Positions 53,725 through 62,645 of a stretch of DNA of 64,000 nt are shown here, piece after piece (position 1 is the first letter of the stretch; the number at the start of each line of letters is the position of its first letter). Location: positions 11,344 to 75,343 of the forward strand of contig CAZGWD010000018.1 in assembly GCA_964529415.1 (NCBI GenBank). The letters are read 5' to 3'. This DNA comes from CAYMPH01 sp964529415 (lineage in GTDB: Bacteria > Spirochaetota > UBA4802 > UBA5550). Below the pieces are notes generated by a model that was given only the letters and a program-made list of their open reading frames with translations, had not been told where the DNA came from and ran no database searches. Both the position numbers and the translations under genes were made by a program.

Positions 53725-54684
53725 ATGAACACACAAAACAGATTCATATCAGTAATGACCATGATTATTTTTACTTTAATGATTATTTCAGTTACATCCT
53801 GCTCGAAAAAAACAGGTGATGAGGCGGTTGTTGCTGCAGTATTAGGAAAAGCTGAAATTATTAAATCAGGCGGAAAACCTAAACAGCTCAGGGTAAAAGA
53901 CAAGCTTGAAAAAAACGATATTATTAAAACCGGCACAGGTTCGTTTGTTTCGATACAGATAGGAAATTCATCTATGATTAACATTCTGGAAAAATCCAGC
54001 CTGAAATTTTCCTCGCTTGATTCCGGCAAGGAATTTTTTCTCGATCAGGGCAAGGTATTTTCAAAAATTCTGAAACTTGAAAAAGGCGCATCACATACGA
54101 TGTATACCAAAACAACTACTGCTGCTGTAAGGGGAACAGTATATAGCGTTTATGCAACCGAGAAGCAGACAGTTGTTGCTGTAAATGACGGAAAAATACT
54201 TGTTAAAAAATCTTCTGATTTCGGAAAGGATGAAGAAAAGATTATAGATAAAGGCAATACTGCAGTTGTAGCTGAAAAAATTGAAACCCGTCCGATATCT
54301 AAAGAGGAGAAAAAGGAATTTCAGAAAGTTGAGGAGATGTCCCCCCGTATAGTAGATAAGGATACCGGGAAAAAAGAAACGCAGAATATTTCAACCGGTG
54401 CTTCGGCTCTGATTCTCAAAACAGCCAAGATGGCGTTTAAATCATCTGAACCGGTAAATGTTGATTATATCAATATGCCTGATAACAGAAATGCCTGGGT
54501 TTCTATTGCGAATTTAGCTGCTCCAGGCGGCAGTCATTTGGCGTTCGACTGGACTTATGGAAATAAGAACGGCAGGGTTACTTTCAAAGGATTGAATTTA
54601 CAGCCTGGTACATATGAAGTCAGGGCGCATTTCGGCAGAAGCAATAATATTGATAAAAAAACTACATTTACTGTAATAAAATAG
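53725..54684 (+). CDS. FecR-domain lipoprotein, 319 aa
   Basis: Lipobox VTSC gives lipidated Cys26. Residues 36-190 form a FecR domain (AEIIKSGGKPKQLRVKDKLE, GSFVSIQIGNSS, TTAAVRGTVYSVY, VAVNDGKILVKK). A linker with FQKVEEMSPRIVDKDTGKKE follows, then a C-terminal beta domain. FecR-domain lipoproteins abound in Leptospira and other spirochaetes, with structural or signalling roles. GAGGAA precedes the ATG. Confidence 0.85.
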   Translation: MNTQNRFISVMTMIIFTLMIISVTSCSKKTGDEAVVAAVLGKAEIIKSGGKPKQLRVKDKLEKNDIIKTGTGSFVSIQIGNSSMINILEKSSLKFSSLDSGKEFFLDQGKVFSKILKLEKGASHTMYTKTTTAAVRGTVYSVYATEKQTVVAVNDGKILVKKSSDFGKDEEKIIDKGNTAVVAEKIETRPISKEEKKEFQKVEEMSPRIVDKDTGKKETQNISTGASALILKTAKMAFKSSEPVNVDYINMPDNRNAWVSIANLAAPGGSHLAFDWTYGNKNGRVTFKGLNLQPGTYEVRAHFGRSNNIDKKTTFTVIK

Positions 54685-54713
54685 CTGCAGATTTCTTATT
54701 GTAAAAGGATGCT

Positions 54714-55475
54714 ATGAAAAAAATTCTCACAGTTATGCTGCTCCTGCTGATATTAACAGCTGGCGCAGCACGGGCTGAAACAACCAGTGATGTCTTTATA
54801 GGTAAATGGATTCTTACTGGCGGTTCTGTTAAAGGCAAAAAAATTGAAATAGGAGAACAGGACTCAGGTTTTTTGGAATTCAGAAGCGATGACACTGCCG
54901 CCCTTTTTCTGAAAAACGGGAAAAAAGAAAAAACTGAAGTATATTCCTGGGAATTCGGGAATGATGGTTTTTTGTTTACTGATAAAAATGGCGGAAAGGA
55001 ATTTTTTAAAGCAAGTTTATCTGAAAATAATACACTTCTTGTTCTTGAAGTTAATCCGGACACGATTCTTAATTTAAAACGCTTTGATGCTGCAGGAAAG
55101 ATCAGTACAATTTCCAGGGAACAATTTATAGGCACATGGAAACTGGTGAAGCTTATTGAAAATGATGACACATCCCCGCTCAAGGAAGATGAGAATGTAA
55201 TTTTTGAATTCAGATCCGACGGATCCGCTTATCTTGAAATGAAAATGAAGGATAAAATAAAAAAAGAAGATGCACGCTGGTATTTTGATACAGACGGCAG
55301 TTTAACGATTAAAGCAAAAGATGGAGAAGAGGAACGTAACACAGCTGTTTTTTCTGAAAATGGAAATATTCTGACACTGGGGCAGAACGGAAAGTTTGGA
55401 GTGCTGGAAAAAATTTCATCATCAAAATCTTCAACTTTAGATATTTATAAAGATGACATAAAAGAAAAAAAGTAA
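54714..55475 (+). CDS. Exported protein with two lipocalin-like repeats, 253 aa
   Basis: Signal peptide ends near ARA (residue 21). Two related halves start SDVFIGKWILTGG and REQFIGTWKLVKL, each with FRSD (LEFRSDDTA, FEFRSDGSA), indicating an internal duplication of a small lipocalin-like beta domain. Probably periplasmic and binding a hydrophobic ligand, by analogy. AAAGGATGCT precedes the ATG; 29 nt after the FecR gene, so likely the same operon. Confidence 0.78.
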   Translation: MKKILTVMLLLLILTAGAARAETTSDVFIGKWILTGGSVKGKKIEIGEQDSGFLEFRSDDTAALFLKNGKKEKTEVYSWEFGNDGFLFTDKNGGKEFFKASLSENNTLLVLEVNPDTILNLKRFDAAGKISTISREQFIGTWKLVKLIENDDTSPLKEDENVIFEFRSDGSAYLEMKMKDKIKKEDARWYFDTDGSLTIKAKDGEEERNTAVFSENGNILTLGQNGKFGVLEKISSSKSSTLDIYKDDIKEKK

Positions 55476-55528
55476 TATTTGTCTTGTCAGTATAATGTTT
55501 TCTAAAAATTACATTCAGGAGAGCTATA

Positions 55529-56284
55529 ATGATCTGGGAAAAGGCTGGCAACGACAAGAAAACTGCAATTTTATATATTGATCACGTTCATAATCCGGCT
55601 GTTGTTAAGAATATAACAGCCGCTTTAGATGAAATAATATCTGACGGAAATATACGCTGTGTTGTAATTGCTTCGAATCACGAAAAGAACTGGTGTATTG
55701 GACTTGATATACCGTGGATTATGGAGCAGTACAAAACAGACAACCGCGCTGCTCTGAAGGATTTTTTTGTTGAAGGCACCCGCTCCATTTTTCTGCGTCT
55801 TTTAATAGCACCATTTGTTACAATAGCTGCAATCACAGGACACGCTTTCGGCAATGGCGTGATAATGGCGCTTCATTGCGATTTTCGTTTCATGAGATCA
55901 GACAGGGGCTACTTCTGCCTGCCTGAAGCTGAGATGGATTTAACTGATGCGTTCACTCCCAGCAGTCTGAAACTCATGGATGTTCATTTCGATCCTTTCA
56001 TAAGAGAGGTGATGATTCCAACTGCAAAAAAAGTCGGCGCAGCTGAGCTTCTTGATAAAAAAATAATTGATCTTGCCTGCGAAAGCAGGGAAGCAGTAAT
56101 GAAATCCGCACTTGTCCGTGCAGCAGAGATTTCATCAAGCAACGAGCTTTATAATAAGATTATTGATGGCCGTAAAAAATTCAGCCGGCCTGTTATTGAA
56201 ATAATCAAGCGAGATGATGAAGCAGCTTTCGATTATATAATTGAAAAATTCTGGAAGCTGATGCTCAAAATGGGAGTTGTATAA
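55529..56284 (+). CDS. Enoyl-CoA hydratase/isomerase family protein
   Basis: Crotonase-fold protein of 251 aa. The oxyanion-hole regions are NWCIGLDIPWI and ITGHAFGNGVIMALHCDFRF. The active-site loop reads YFCLPEAEMDLTDAF, with Glu in the isomerase-type position. Substrates are acyl-CoA; hydratase or isomerase action cannot be decided. AGGAGAG precedes the ATG. It fits the acyl-CoA theme. Confidence 0.88.
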   Translation: MIWEKAGNDKKTAILYIDHVHNPAVVKNITAALDEIISDGNIRCVVIASNHEKNWCIGLDIPWIMEQYKTDNRAALKDFFVEGTRSIFLRLLIAPFVTIAAITGHAFGNGVIMALHCDFRFMRSDRGYFCLPEAEMDLTDAFTPSSLKLMDVHFDPFIREVMIPTAKKVGAAELLDKKIIDLACESREAVMKSALVRAAEISSSNELYNKIIDGRKKFSRPVIEIIKRDDEAAFDYIIEKFWKLMLKMGVV

Positions 56285-56291
56285 CTGCTGT

Positions 56292-56546
56292 TTATTTCTC
56301 TGCAGAGTTGAATTCTTTTACTTTATCTGCACCCACGCATTGTTCCGCATATCTGCACCATCTTATGCATGAGTTGATGTCATTGTAAACAGTAAATCCG
56401 CAGGCTGTGCATTTTGTTGAAGTTTCATTGGAGAACAATTCAATATCTGCTCCGCATTCAGGGCATTTTTTCAGGCTGAGCTCAGGTGTGCGGATATTCG
56501 CGCTTCCAGGGCAGAATGGTTTGTTTTCGCTTATTGAATCCGGCAT
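56292..56546 (-). CDS. Small zinc-ribbon protein, 84 aa
   Basis: Cys pairs CPECGADI and CTACGFTV make a zinc ribbon, followed by CIRWCRYAEQCVG, a recurrent motif in small anaerobe proteins of unknown role. ATG 56546 has GGAG 6 nt upstream; the ATG at 56558 lies just after a TATAAT and has no site. Function unknown. Confidence 0.72.
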   Translation of the reverse strand: MPDSISENKPFCPGSANIRTPELSLKKCPECGADIELFSNETSTKCTACGFTVYNDINSCIRWCRYAEQCVGADKVKEFNSAEK

Positions 56547-56666
56547 CGTGTTCTCCATGGGATTATAGTAAATATTATCTGATAAGTGTTTATCGTTTAA
56601 TATACTGAATAATTAAGATTCTGTCTATCAATTTTGTAAATTTGCTGACTCGTGAAATAATGGATG

Positions 56667-56847
56667 GAACACGGATGACACGGATTTTTAGGATGGTCAC
56701 GGATTAAAGGATTTTTAATTCATGGAAGATATTTAAAACATCCTTTTAAAAGTATATATATTTTAGAGGAATAAATATTATAAAGAAAGATCCCCAATAA
56801 TTTTTTTTAATCTTTTAAAATCCGTGTCATCCGCGTCATCCGTGTTC
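56667..56847. repeat. MITE-like element, copy 2
   Basis: Starts GAACACGGATGACACGG and ends CCGCGTCATCCGTGTTC, 181 bp. The interior matches copy 3 closely (both contain GAATAAATATTATAAAGAAA and TATATAT tracts). It fills most of the 302-nt gap; no gene is present. Confidence 0.85.
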
Positions 56848-56860
56848 TATCTTTTTAATA

Positions 56861-57433
56861 TTACAATATTTCATTAAGATCAGCAGCAAGATTTTTCATT
56901 TCCTCTTTATCCAGTTCAATGTTTACTTTGCCGCCGCCTGGATGGGGGAAAGTGAGTATGCATCCGTTTTTATTCTTTTTGATTATATAATTTTTTCCTG
57001 ATGGCATTTTTGTTTCAGGAGATATCCATTCATCCGGAGTAAATTCAGCGATCTGGATCAATACACCGAATGCGTCGCGCGGATGGATAAAGAGTTCCTT
57101 CCAGATATCCCCGTATTCTTTAAATCCGAAGAAGGGGATTTTATTTTTTTCAAGCGTTTCCCGGGCTATATGTATATCCGGCGTCTGAAGTGTAATGTGA
57201 TGTACTCCGCCCTTCTTATCCTTCAGGAAGTTATCCAGGAAGCTGCCGCTGCCTGTGGGTGTGAGAAGCTCAAGTCTGGTAAGATCGCCGAGGCTCATGT
57301 TCTGCCAGAGGTATTTCATATTGTCGTGGGAAGCGTGTGACCCGGGAACTGCTCCAAGTATTTTTGAGAAGAAATCGTAAGCAGCTTTGTAATCGCTGAC
57401 AGCGATCGCGACATGGTCAATTCTTGTTATCAT
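56861..57433 (-). CDS. VOC-family protein, methylmalonyl-CoA epimerase-like
   Basis: Glyoxalase/VOC protein of 190 aa; its first 140 residues resemble methylmalonyl-CoA epimerase: ITRIDHVAIAVSDYKAAYDF, VHHITLQTPDIHIARETLEK and HPRDAFGVLIQIAEF carry the metal-binding His and Glu. An extra C-terminal ~50 residues are unusual. ATG 57433 has GGAGG upstream; the TTG at 57445 is part of that site. Epimerase function is probable, not proven. Confidence 0.82.
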   Translation of the reverse strand: MITRIDHVAIAVSDYKAAYDFFSKILGAVPGSHASHDNMKYLWQNMSLGDLTRLELLTPTGSGSFLDNFLKDKKGGVHHITLQTPDIHIARETLEKNKIPFFGFKEYGDIWKELFIHPRDAFGVLIQIAEFTPDEWISPETKMPSGKNYIIKKNKNGCILTFPHPGGGKVNIELDKEEMKNLAADLNEIL

Positions 57434-57510
57434 GGATGCCTCCAAAACTGGTAATTTTTTTTATCTAAAGTTTTCTGCTGATTATGCCGATAATAAGAGA
57501 TTAAATAAAT

Positions 57511-57592
57511 TCTATCCCCCTTTCCCCCAGAGGGGGCATGCAGAGAATTTTATCTCCATGGACTCGCCCCCTTTGGGGGACGGGGGGATATT
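57511..57592. repeat. Inverted pair of C/G-run repeats
   Basis: ATCCCCCTTTCCCCCAGAGG at the left and CGCCCCCTTTGGGGGACGGG at the right face each other around a ~20-nt spacer, giving nested hairpins in the 323-nt gap before the acyl-CoA-binding protein gene. Confidence 0.7.
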
Positions 57593-57756
57593 TGAACATC
57601 GTTTTCCCATCAATCAGGAATGAGTCGAGATTAATAATCACAAAATAATTATATTAAAAAATCTATCAATATAAAAAAGGATTGATATTTTAAGTTTGAA
57701 ATTATTTTATAAAAAGATTTCTCAATATGTAAATACCCGTCCAAGGAGCCATTTAA

Positions 57757-58014
57757 ATGTCAGATTTAAAAGCACAATTCGATAAAGCATTGCTTGATGT
57801 TCAGAAACTTCCTAAAAAACCGGATACGGCAACCATGCTTGGTTTATATGCACTTTTTAAACAGGCTTCATCAGGGGATTGCACCGGGAAACGCCCGGGA
57901 TTTACTGATCCTGTAGGGCAGGCTAAATTTGACGCGTGGTTCAAACTGAATGGAACGTCCAAAGACAAGGCTATGCAGGATTACATATCTGTAGTGGAAA
58001 ACCAGAGCAGATAA
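57757..58014 (+). CDS. Acyl-CoA-binding protein (ACBP)
   Basis: Four-helix ACBP of 85 aa, a family mainly eukaryotic but found in some bacteria. The signature is LYALFKQASSGDCTGKRPGF and KFDAWFKLNGTSKDKAMQDY I, with conserved Tyr and Lys that bind the CoA head group. It buffers long-chain acyl-CoA in the cytoplasm. CAAGGAG precedes the ATG. Its neighbours (crotonase, VOC, thiolase) support an acyl-CoA role. Confidence 0.95.
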   Translation: MSDLKAQFDKALLDVQKLPKKPDTATMLGLYALFKQASSGDCTGKRPGFTDPVGQAKFDAWFKLNGTSKDKAMQDYISVVENQSR

Positions 58015-58019
58015 TTTTT

Positions 58020-60062
58020 TTATTTGATTTCAAGGCAGATTAAGCACAGATCATCTTCAATTGAATCCGAGTTCCGGAATTCGGCGAGCAGAGATATAAT
58101 TCTATCGATAAAAGCCTGCGGAGCAAGATGAGAATTATTCTTTATTGCATCAATAAGCCCGGATGATTCAAAGTCCGTGTGATCCTTGATGACGCCGGAT
58201 TCTGTTTTGTTGCCCATATTCCTTGTTTCAGTCAGCCCATCAGTATAGAATAAAATTTTTTCGCCCTGTTCAAGTATTTCTATCTCATTGTTATATTCTT
58301 TATTTATTTCCTTGAGATACATATTCGGGAATATACCAAGAGGTATGCATTTTTTACCGGGCTTGATCATACTTACAGATGATTCCTTAATGCGGTATGG
58401 GTTGTTGTGGCCTGCCCTTGAATAGGTTAAAGTGCGTGTGTTTCCGTCGTAGATAGCATAAAAAGCAGTTACAAATTTTTCATCGCTGACAGGGATCAGC
58501 ATGTCATTGAGGAGCGAGAGCAGCATTGCCGGATTTTCCCGTACATGCCCGGACTGATCGATAGTAGTCTTTATCATAGATGTGATAAAAGCCGAAGGCA
58601 AACCGTGACCAGAAACATCACAAATGAAAATTCCTATTTTGTCTTTATCCCTGAACTGGATATAGTCGTAAAAATCACCGCCTATGATATCCATCGGCCT
58701 GAAATAATTGGCGATCCCGGGAAAAAAACACGATGATGGTATGAGGCTCATGAGAATTTTACGCGCCATGATCAGGTCTTTTTCTATTACATCGTTTCTT
58801 TCTCTCAGTAAATTTCTTTCCTTTTCAAGGTCAGACCTGAGCTGCAGCAGTTCCTCTTCCGCAGCCTTTCTCTGTGTAATGTCGCGGAATATTGTGATAT
58901 AGCCTTCCAGTTCCCCTGTATCATTTTTTATTGCGGATATGCTCATTTCCACAGGTAGTTTATTCTGATCCTGCCGGATAAGAATAAACTGAAAATCCTG
59001 GATAATTCCTTTATCATGGATCATTTTTCTGATTCTGAGAGCCCCGTCCTTGTCATTGCCCTGTATAAAAGCAAGATAGTTTATGCCGATAAGTTCTTCG
59101 CGTGCCATGCCTGTGATTTCTGCAGCCTTGTCATTTGAAAGAATCAGATCGCCTTCCTTGTCAAAAAGCGCAATCGCGTCCGGTGATGTGCGCAGAAGCT
59201 GGCGGTAAACGCGTTCGCGGTTGGCAAGGGAGTTCTCCGCAATTCTGCGTCTTGTAATGTCCATTGAATGCAGGATATAGCACATGACATGCCGTTTATC
59301 TTCATCCATAATTCTGATGAAAGAGGTTTCAAAATAATGCCATGAACTGTCAGCATGACTATACCGGAATTCTATGCGAGGAGCTGTTTCTGAATAAACA
59401 TGACTGTCTGCAAATGTGCTTTTAATAACTGAATGGTCTTCCGGATGGGTAAATTCATTTATATTTTCACCGATGTAATCCATTGGCGTCAGGCCAAGAT
59501 TGCGTTCAATGGAATTACTCATGAATAAAACCATACCGTCATGCGCGAGAATAGTAATAACATCAAGTGAATTGTCTATCAGGAGCCTGTAAAAGCGCTC
59601 GATTCTCATTATAGTTTTTTCCTGCTCAGCATCACCTGAGAGTTCACGGATGATTCCAATTGTGCCGGCAAAATTTCCGCCGTGTTCCTGTGTTTCATAC
59701 AGGCCTGTGGCAAACACCTCTCCATCGATAAAAAGGCTATCTTCTCCATGCCGGGTATTTCCGCACTGAAGCCTTACCTTCAGATTGCGTGTGATTCTTC
59801 CCCCTGTTCTTCGTTCATTGAAAAAACTGGGAGCAGGAGTAATGGGTATAGCCGGATCTTTTCCAAACATAAAAAGATCCCGATCCAGAGTGGCGTGGTA
59901 TTCTTTTGAAATAATTGCAGTGAAGTGTTTTCCCAGCAGATCTTCCGGTGCATATCCGAGCTGGTTTATTGAGTCATTGACATAGATGAATTTTCCTCCA
60001 ATATCAACCTGATATACTATTTCAGGCAATGAGTAGAGCAGAGTTCTGTAATAATTTTCCAT
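58020..60062 (-). CDS. Multi-PAS sensor SpoIIE-type serine phosphatase
   Basis: Soluble protein of 680 aa with three PAS domains (about 5-130, 150-275, 285-400), a coiled coil (RSDLEKERNLLRERNDVIEK) and a C-terminal PP2C-like SpoIIE phosphatase: GGDFYDYIQFRDKDKIGIFI, CDVSGHGLPSAFITSMIKTT, FYTDGLTETRN. It should dephosphorylate an anti-sigma-factor antagonist in response to a cytoplasmic signal. No STAS protein lies beside it. The stop is 5 nt from the ACBP stop (convergent). Confidence 0.92.
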   Translation of the reverse strand: MENYYRTLLYSLPEIVYQVDIGGKFIYVNDSINQLGYAPEDLLGKHFTAIISKEYHATLDRDLFMFGKDPAIPITPAPSFFNERRTGGRITRNLKVRLQCGNTRHGEDSLFIDGEVFATGLYETQEHGGNFAGTIGIIRELSGDAEQEKTIMRIERFYRLLIDNSLDVITILAHDGMVLFMSNSIERNLGLTPMDYIGENINEFTHPEDHSVIKSTFADSHVYSETAPRIEFRYSHADSSWHYFETSFIRIMDEDKRHVMCYILHSMDITRRRIAENSLANRERVYRQLLRTSPDAIALFDKEGDLILSNDKAAEITGMAREELIGINYLAFIQGNDKDGALRIRKMIHDKGIIQDFQFILIRQDQNKLPVEMSISAIKNDTGELEGYITIFRDITQRKAAEEELLQLRSDLEKERNLLRERNDVIEKDLIMARKILMSLIPSSCFFPGIANYFRPMDIIGGDFYDYIQFRDKDKIGIFICDVSGHGLPSAFITSMIKTTIDQSGHVRENPAMLLSLLNDMLIPVSDEKFVTAFYAIYDGNTRTLTYSRAGHNNPYRIKESSVSMIKPGKKCIPLGIFPNMYLKEINKEYNNEIEILEQGEKILFYTDGLTETRNMGNKTESGVIKDHTDFESSGLIDAIKNNSHLAPQAFIDRIISLLAEFRNSDSIEDDLCLICLEIK

Positions 60063-60075
60063 GAGTTTAATTCCA

Positions 60076-61266
60076 TTATCTGTTATATAATGAGCATTTA
60101 CCGGTCATGAGATATTTGACTCCCTCGTCAAGTCCGTCCAGGGTTAGTTCAAACATTGGAAAAACTTCACGTATCATTTTGATTGAATGAGTATATTCCC
60201 ATGCGCGTTTGGGAAGAGGGTTCAGCCATATGGCATCTTTAAATTTATCTTTAAAACGCTGCATCCATACTATTCCGGGAATATCATTCTGGTACCAGTA
60301 GTCTATAGCGCCGTTCGCCCAGGTCAGCTCGGATGGAGCCATTTCTGCATCGCCTATAATAATAACTTTATAGTCGGCGTCCTCGCTTTTAATTATTTCC
60401 ATAGTTGAAGCTGAAGAATTCCTTTCAATATCTGTCCATAAATCCTGATAAAAAGCATTATGAAAATAGAAATGCTTGAACCTGCTTATCTGTGATGCTG
60501 ATGCAGAGAACAGCCTGTCAACAAGCTCGGAAAACGGAGTCATTGAACCGCCAACATCCATGAGCAGCATAACCTTGGAGCTTTTCTTCTCTTTATTTTC
60601 CCAGATGAGTTCAATCTCGCCTGCATTTTTGCAAGTAACGTCGATTGTTTTTTTAAGATCAAGTTTCTGTCCTATGCCCATTGGAAGAAGAGATCTAAGG
60701 TGGGATAAAGCAACACGCATCTGCCTTGTATCAAGTGTCCTGTCGCTTGAATAGTTCCGGAATGTACGCTTCTCAGCGATCTGGATCGCTTTTTTGTGCC
60801 TGGACTCCCCCTGGCCGATTCTTATTCCTGCAGGATTGTAACCCCATGCACCCTGGGTGGAGCGTCCGCCTGTGCCGATTGCCTTGTTTCCGCCTACATG
60901 TTCCTTGTAGTGGCCCTGTTTCATCTGCTCTTCAAAATTTTTCAGAACTTCATCGAGATTAAGTTTCTCAATCTGTTTTTTTTCCTCTTCGGAAAGATGC
61001 AGCTCCTTGACTTTTTTCAGGCCTTCGAGAATTTTATCCAGCATTTCATCTGTAGTTTCTATATCCTTGAAGGTATCAAGAAATGCCATATCATATCTGT
61101 CAAAAAATATTTCATTTTTTACGAGAATGGATCTCGCCATATGGTAAAAAGAAGTAAGGCTGCAGTCATTGAGATTCATAGACATGGCTCTATGCAGAGT
61201 GATCCACTCATGCAGGGAAACAGGTATTCCTTTAGACTTGAGATTAAAGAAAAAATTAATAAACAT
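60076..61266 (-). CDS. VWA-domain protein (CoxE-like), MoxR partner
   Basis: Protein of 396 aa with a helical N-terminal half, a charged linker (GGRSTQGAWGYNPAGIRI) and a C-terminal von Willebrand A-type domain. The metal site DxSxS is DVGGS (237-241) in VMLLMDVGGSM, with a Gly in the third place. Such proteins work with MoxR ATPases to insert metals or assemble complexes. It overlaps the MoxR gene by 11 nt. Confidence 0.9.
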   Translation of the reverse strand: MFINFFFNLKSKGIPVSLHEWITLHRAMSMNLNDCSLTSFYHMARSILVKNEIFFDRYDMAFLDTFKDIETTDEMLDKILEGLKKVKELHLSEEEKKQIEKLNLDEVLKNFEEQMKQGHYKEHVGGNKAIGTGGRSTQGAWGYNPAGIRIGQGESRHKKAIQIAEKRTFRNYSSDRTLDTRQMRVALSHLRSLLPMGIGQKLDLKKTIDVTCKNAGEIELIWENKEKKSSKVMLLMDVGGSMTPFSELVDRLFSASASQISRFKHFYFHNAFYQDLWTDIERNSSASTMEIIKSEDADYKVIIIGDAEMAPSELTWANGAIDYWYQNDIPGIVWMQRFKDKFKDAIWLNPLPKRAWEYTHSIKMIREVFPMFELTLDGLDEGVKYLMTGKCSLYNR

Positions 61267-62110
61267 CCCTTGTCCTCATGCTTGTATTGTATGCATAATG
61301 CGATTTTCCCGCTTTCTGAAGTGTTTCAATATCTTCCTGTTTTTTGAGAAGCGTTCCGAGGAATGGAATTTCTTTTTCAATATCCTTAACAGGAATTCCG
61401 CCGAGGATAAGAGCCTGCAGCCAGTCAATAAGCTCGCTTGTTGACGGCTTTTTCCTGAGCATGTCAAATTCCCTGATCCAGTAGAATTTTTTCAGAGCTT
61501 CCCGGAGGAGCTTCTTCTCTATGGTAGGGAAATGCACATGAACAATTTCTTCCATCAGTTCCTGTTCAGGGAAAGCAATATAATGGAAAACGCATCTTCG
61601 AAGGAATGGATCCGGAAGCTCTTTTTCGCTGTTTGATGTAATAATTACTATCGGCCTGTGTTTAGCTTTGATTGTTTCTTTGGTTTCAGGTATGTAGAAA
61701 CTCATCTCGTCAAGTTCGTTCAATAAATCGTTCGGGAACTCAATATCCGCCTTATCAATCTCGTCAATCAGGAGAACCACCTGCTCGTCTGCTGCAAACG
61801 CCTCGCCGAGCTTTCCAAGCTTGATGTATTGTTTGATGTCAGAAACATTATGATCTCCGAATCTTGCATCATTGAGTCTTTGCACTGTATCGTAAACATA
61901 AAGCCCTTCCTGGGCCTTTGTTGTTGATTTTATATTCCATATAAAAAATTTTTTGCCCAGGCCTTTTGCTATTGCATGAGCAAGCAGCGTTTTTCCTGTT
62001 CCGGGCTCGCCCTTTACTATAAGAGGCCTTGCAAGAGCAATGGAAACATTTACATTGTCCTTTAATTCTTTGGATATTACATATTCATCTGTTCCTTTAA
62101 AAAAATCCAT
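61256..62110 (-). CDS. MoxR-family AAA ATPase
   Basis: AAA+ chaperone-like ATPase of 284 aa. Walker A GEPGTGKT (34-41), Walker B VVLLIDEIDKAD (111-122), sensor 1 VIITSNSEKELPD and arginine finger in LRRCVFHYIAFP. Together with the VWA protein it forms a MoxR-VWA module that remodels or activates a client. AGGAACCGGT precedes the ATG. Confidence 0.94.
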   Translation of the reverse strand: MDFFKGTDEYVISKELKDNVNVSIALARPLIVKGEPGTGKTLLAHAIAKGLGKKFFIWNIKSTTKAQEGLYVYDTVQRLNDARFGDHNVSDIKQYIKLGKLGEAFAADEQVVLLIDEIDKADIEFPNDLLNELDEMSFYIPETKETIKAKHRPIVIITSNSEKELPDPFLRRCVFHYIAFPEQELMEEIVHVHFPTIEKKLLREALKKFYWIREFDMLRKKPSTSELIDWLQALILGGIPVKDIEKEIPFLGTLLKKQEDIETLQKAGKSHYAYNTSMRTRDVY

Positions 62111-62251
62111 ACCGGTTCCTGTTCCTTGATATAATTTTATTCAGAAAAATACTGATTTTTTATTTCAAAATAGTTCGTTTACTAATAGAAATTTTATAGA
62201 GAAACTGGCAAGTAATTTATTATTATCTGTATTACTCAAGAATAAAAAAAA

Positions 62252-62483
62252 TAGAACGCGGATTACGCGGATTGCTTATGATTTTTTATGATTTAAGAAT
62301 TTGAACACGGATGACACGGATTAACACGGATAAAGGATTTTTTTGATTGATGGATGATATTTAGAACATTCTTTAAAAAAGTATATATAATCTTTACGGG
62401 AATAAATATTATAAAGAAAGAATCCCAAAAAAATAATTCTTTAATCCTTTAAAATCCGTGTCATCCGTGTCATCCGTGTTCTA
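62252..62483. repeat. MITE-like element, copy 3 with extra end
   Basis: The core runs from GAACACGGATGACACGG (62303) to a double CCGTGTCATCCGTGTTCTA end (62483); a related TAGAACGCGGATTACGCGG lies at 62252. The interior matches copy 2. It occupies most of a 535-nt gap with no gene. Confidence 0.85.
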
Positions 62484-62645
62484 TATATCTTTTTCATCCC
62501 GCAAAATTTTGCTTCCTGCATATTCTTTAGAACTATCTGATATCAAAAAAATAAATATCTGATAATATAATGCTGATTGACAAATAATCCGAACCTTTTA
62601 AACGTATTGAAAAATTAAAGTAAATTTCAGGAGGATATAATAAAA

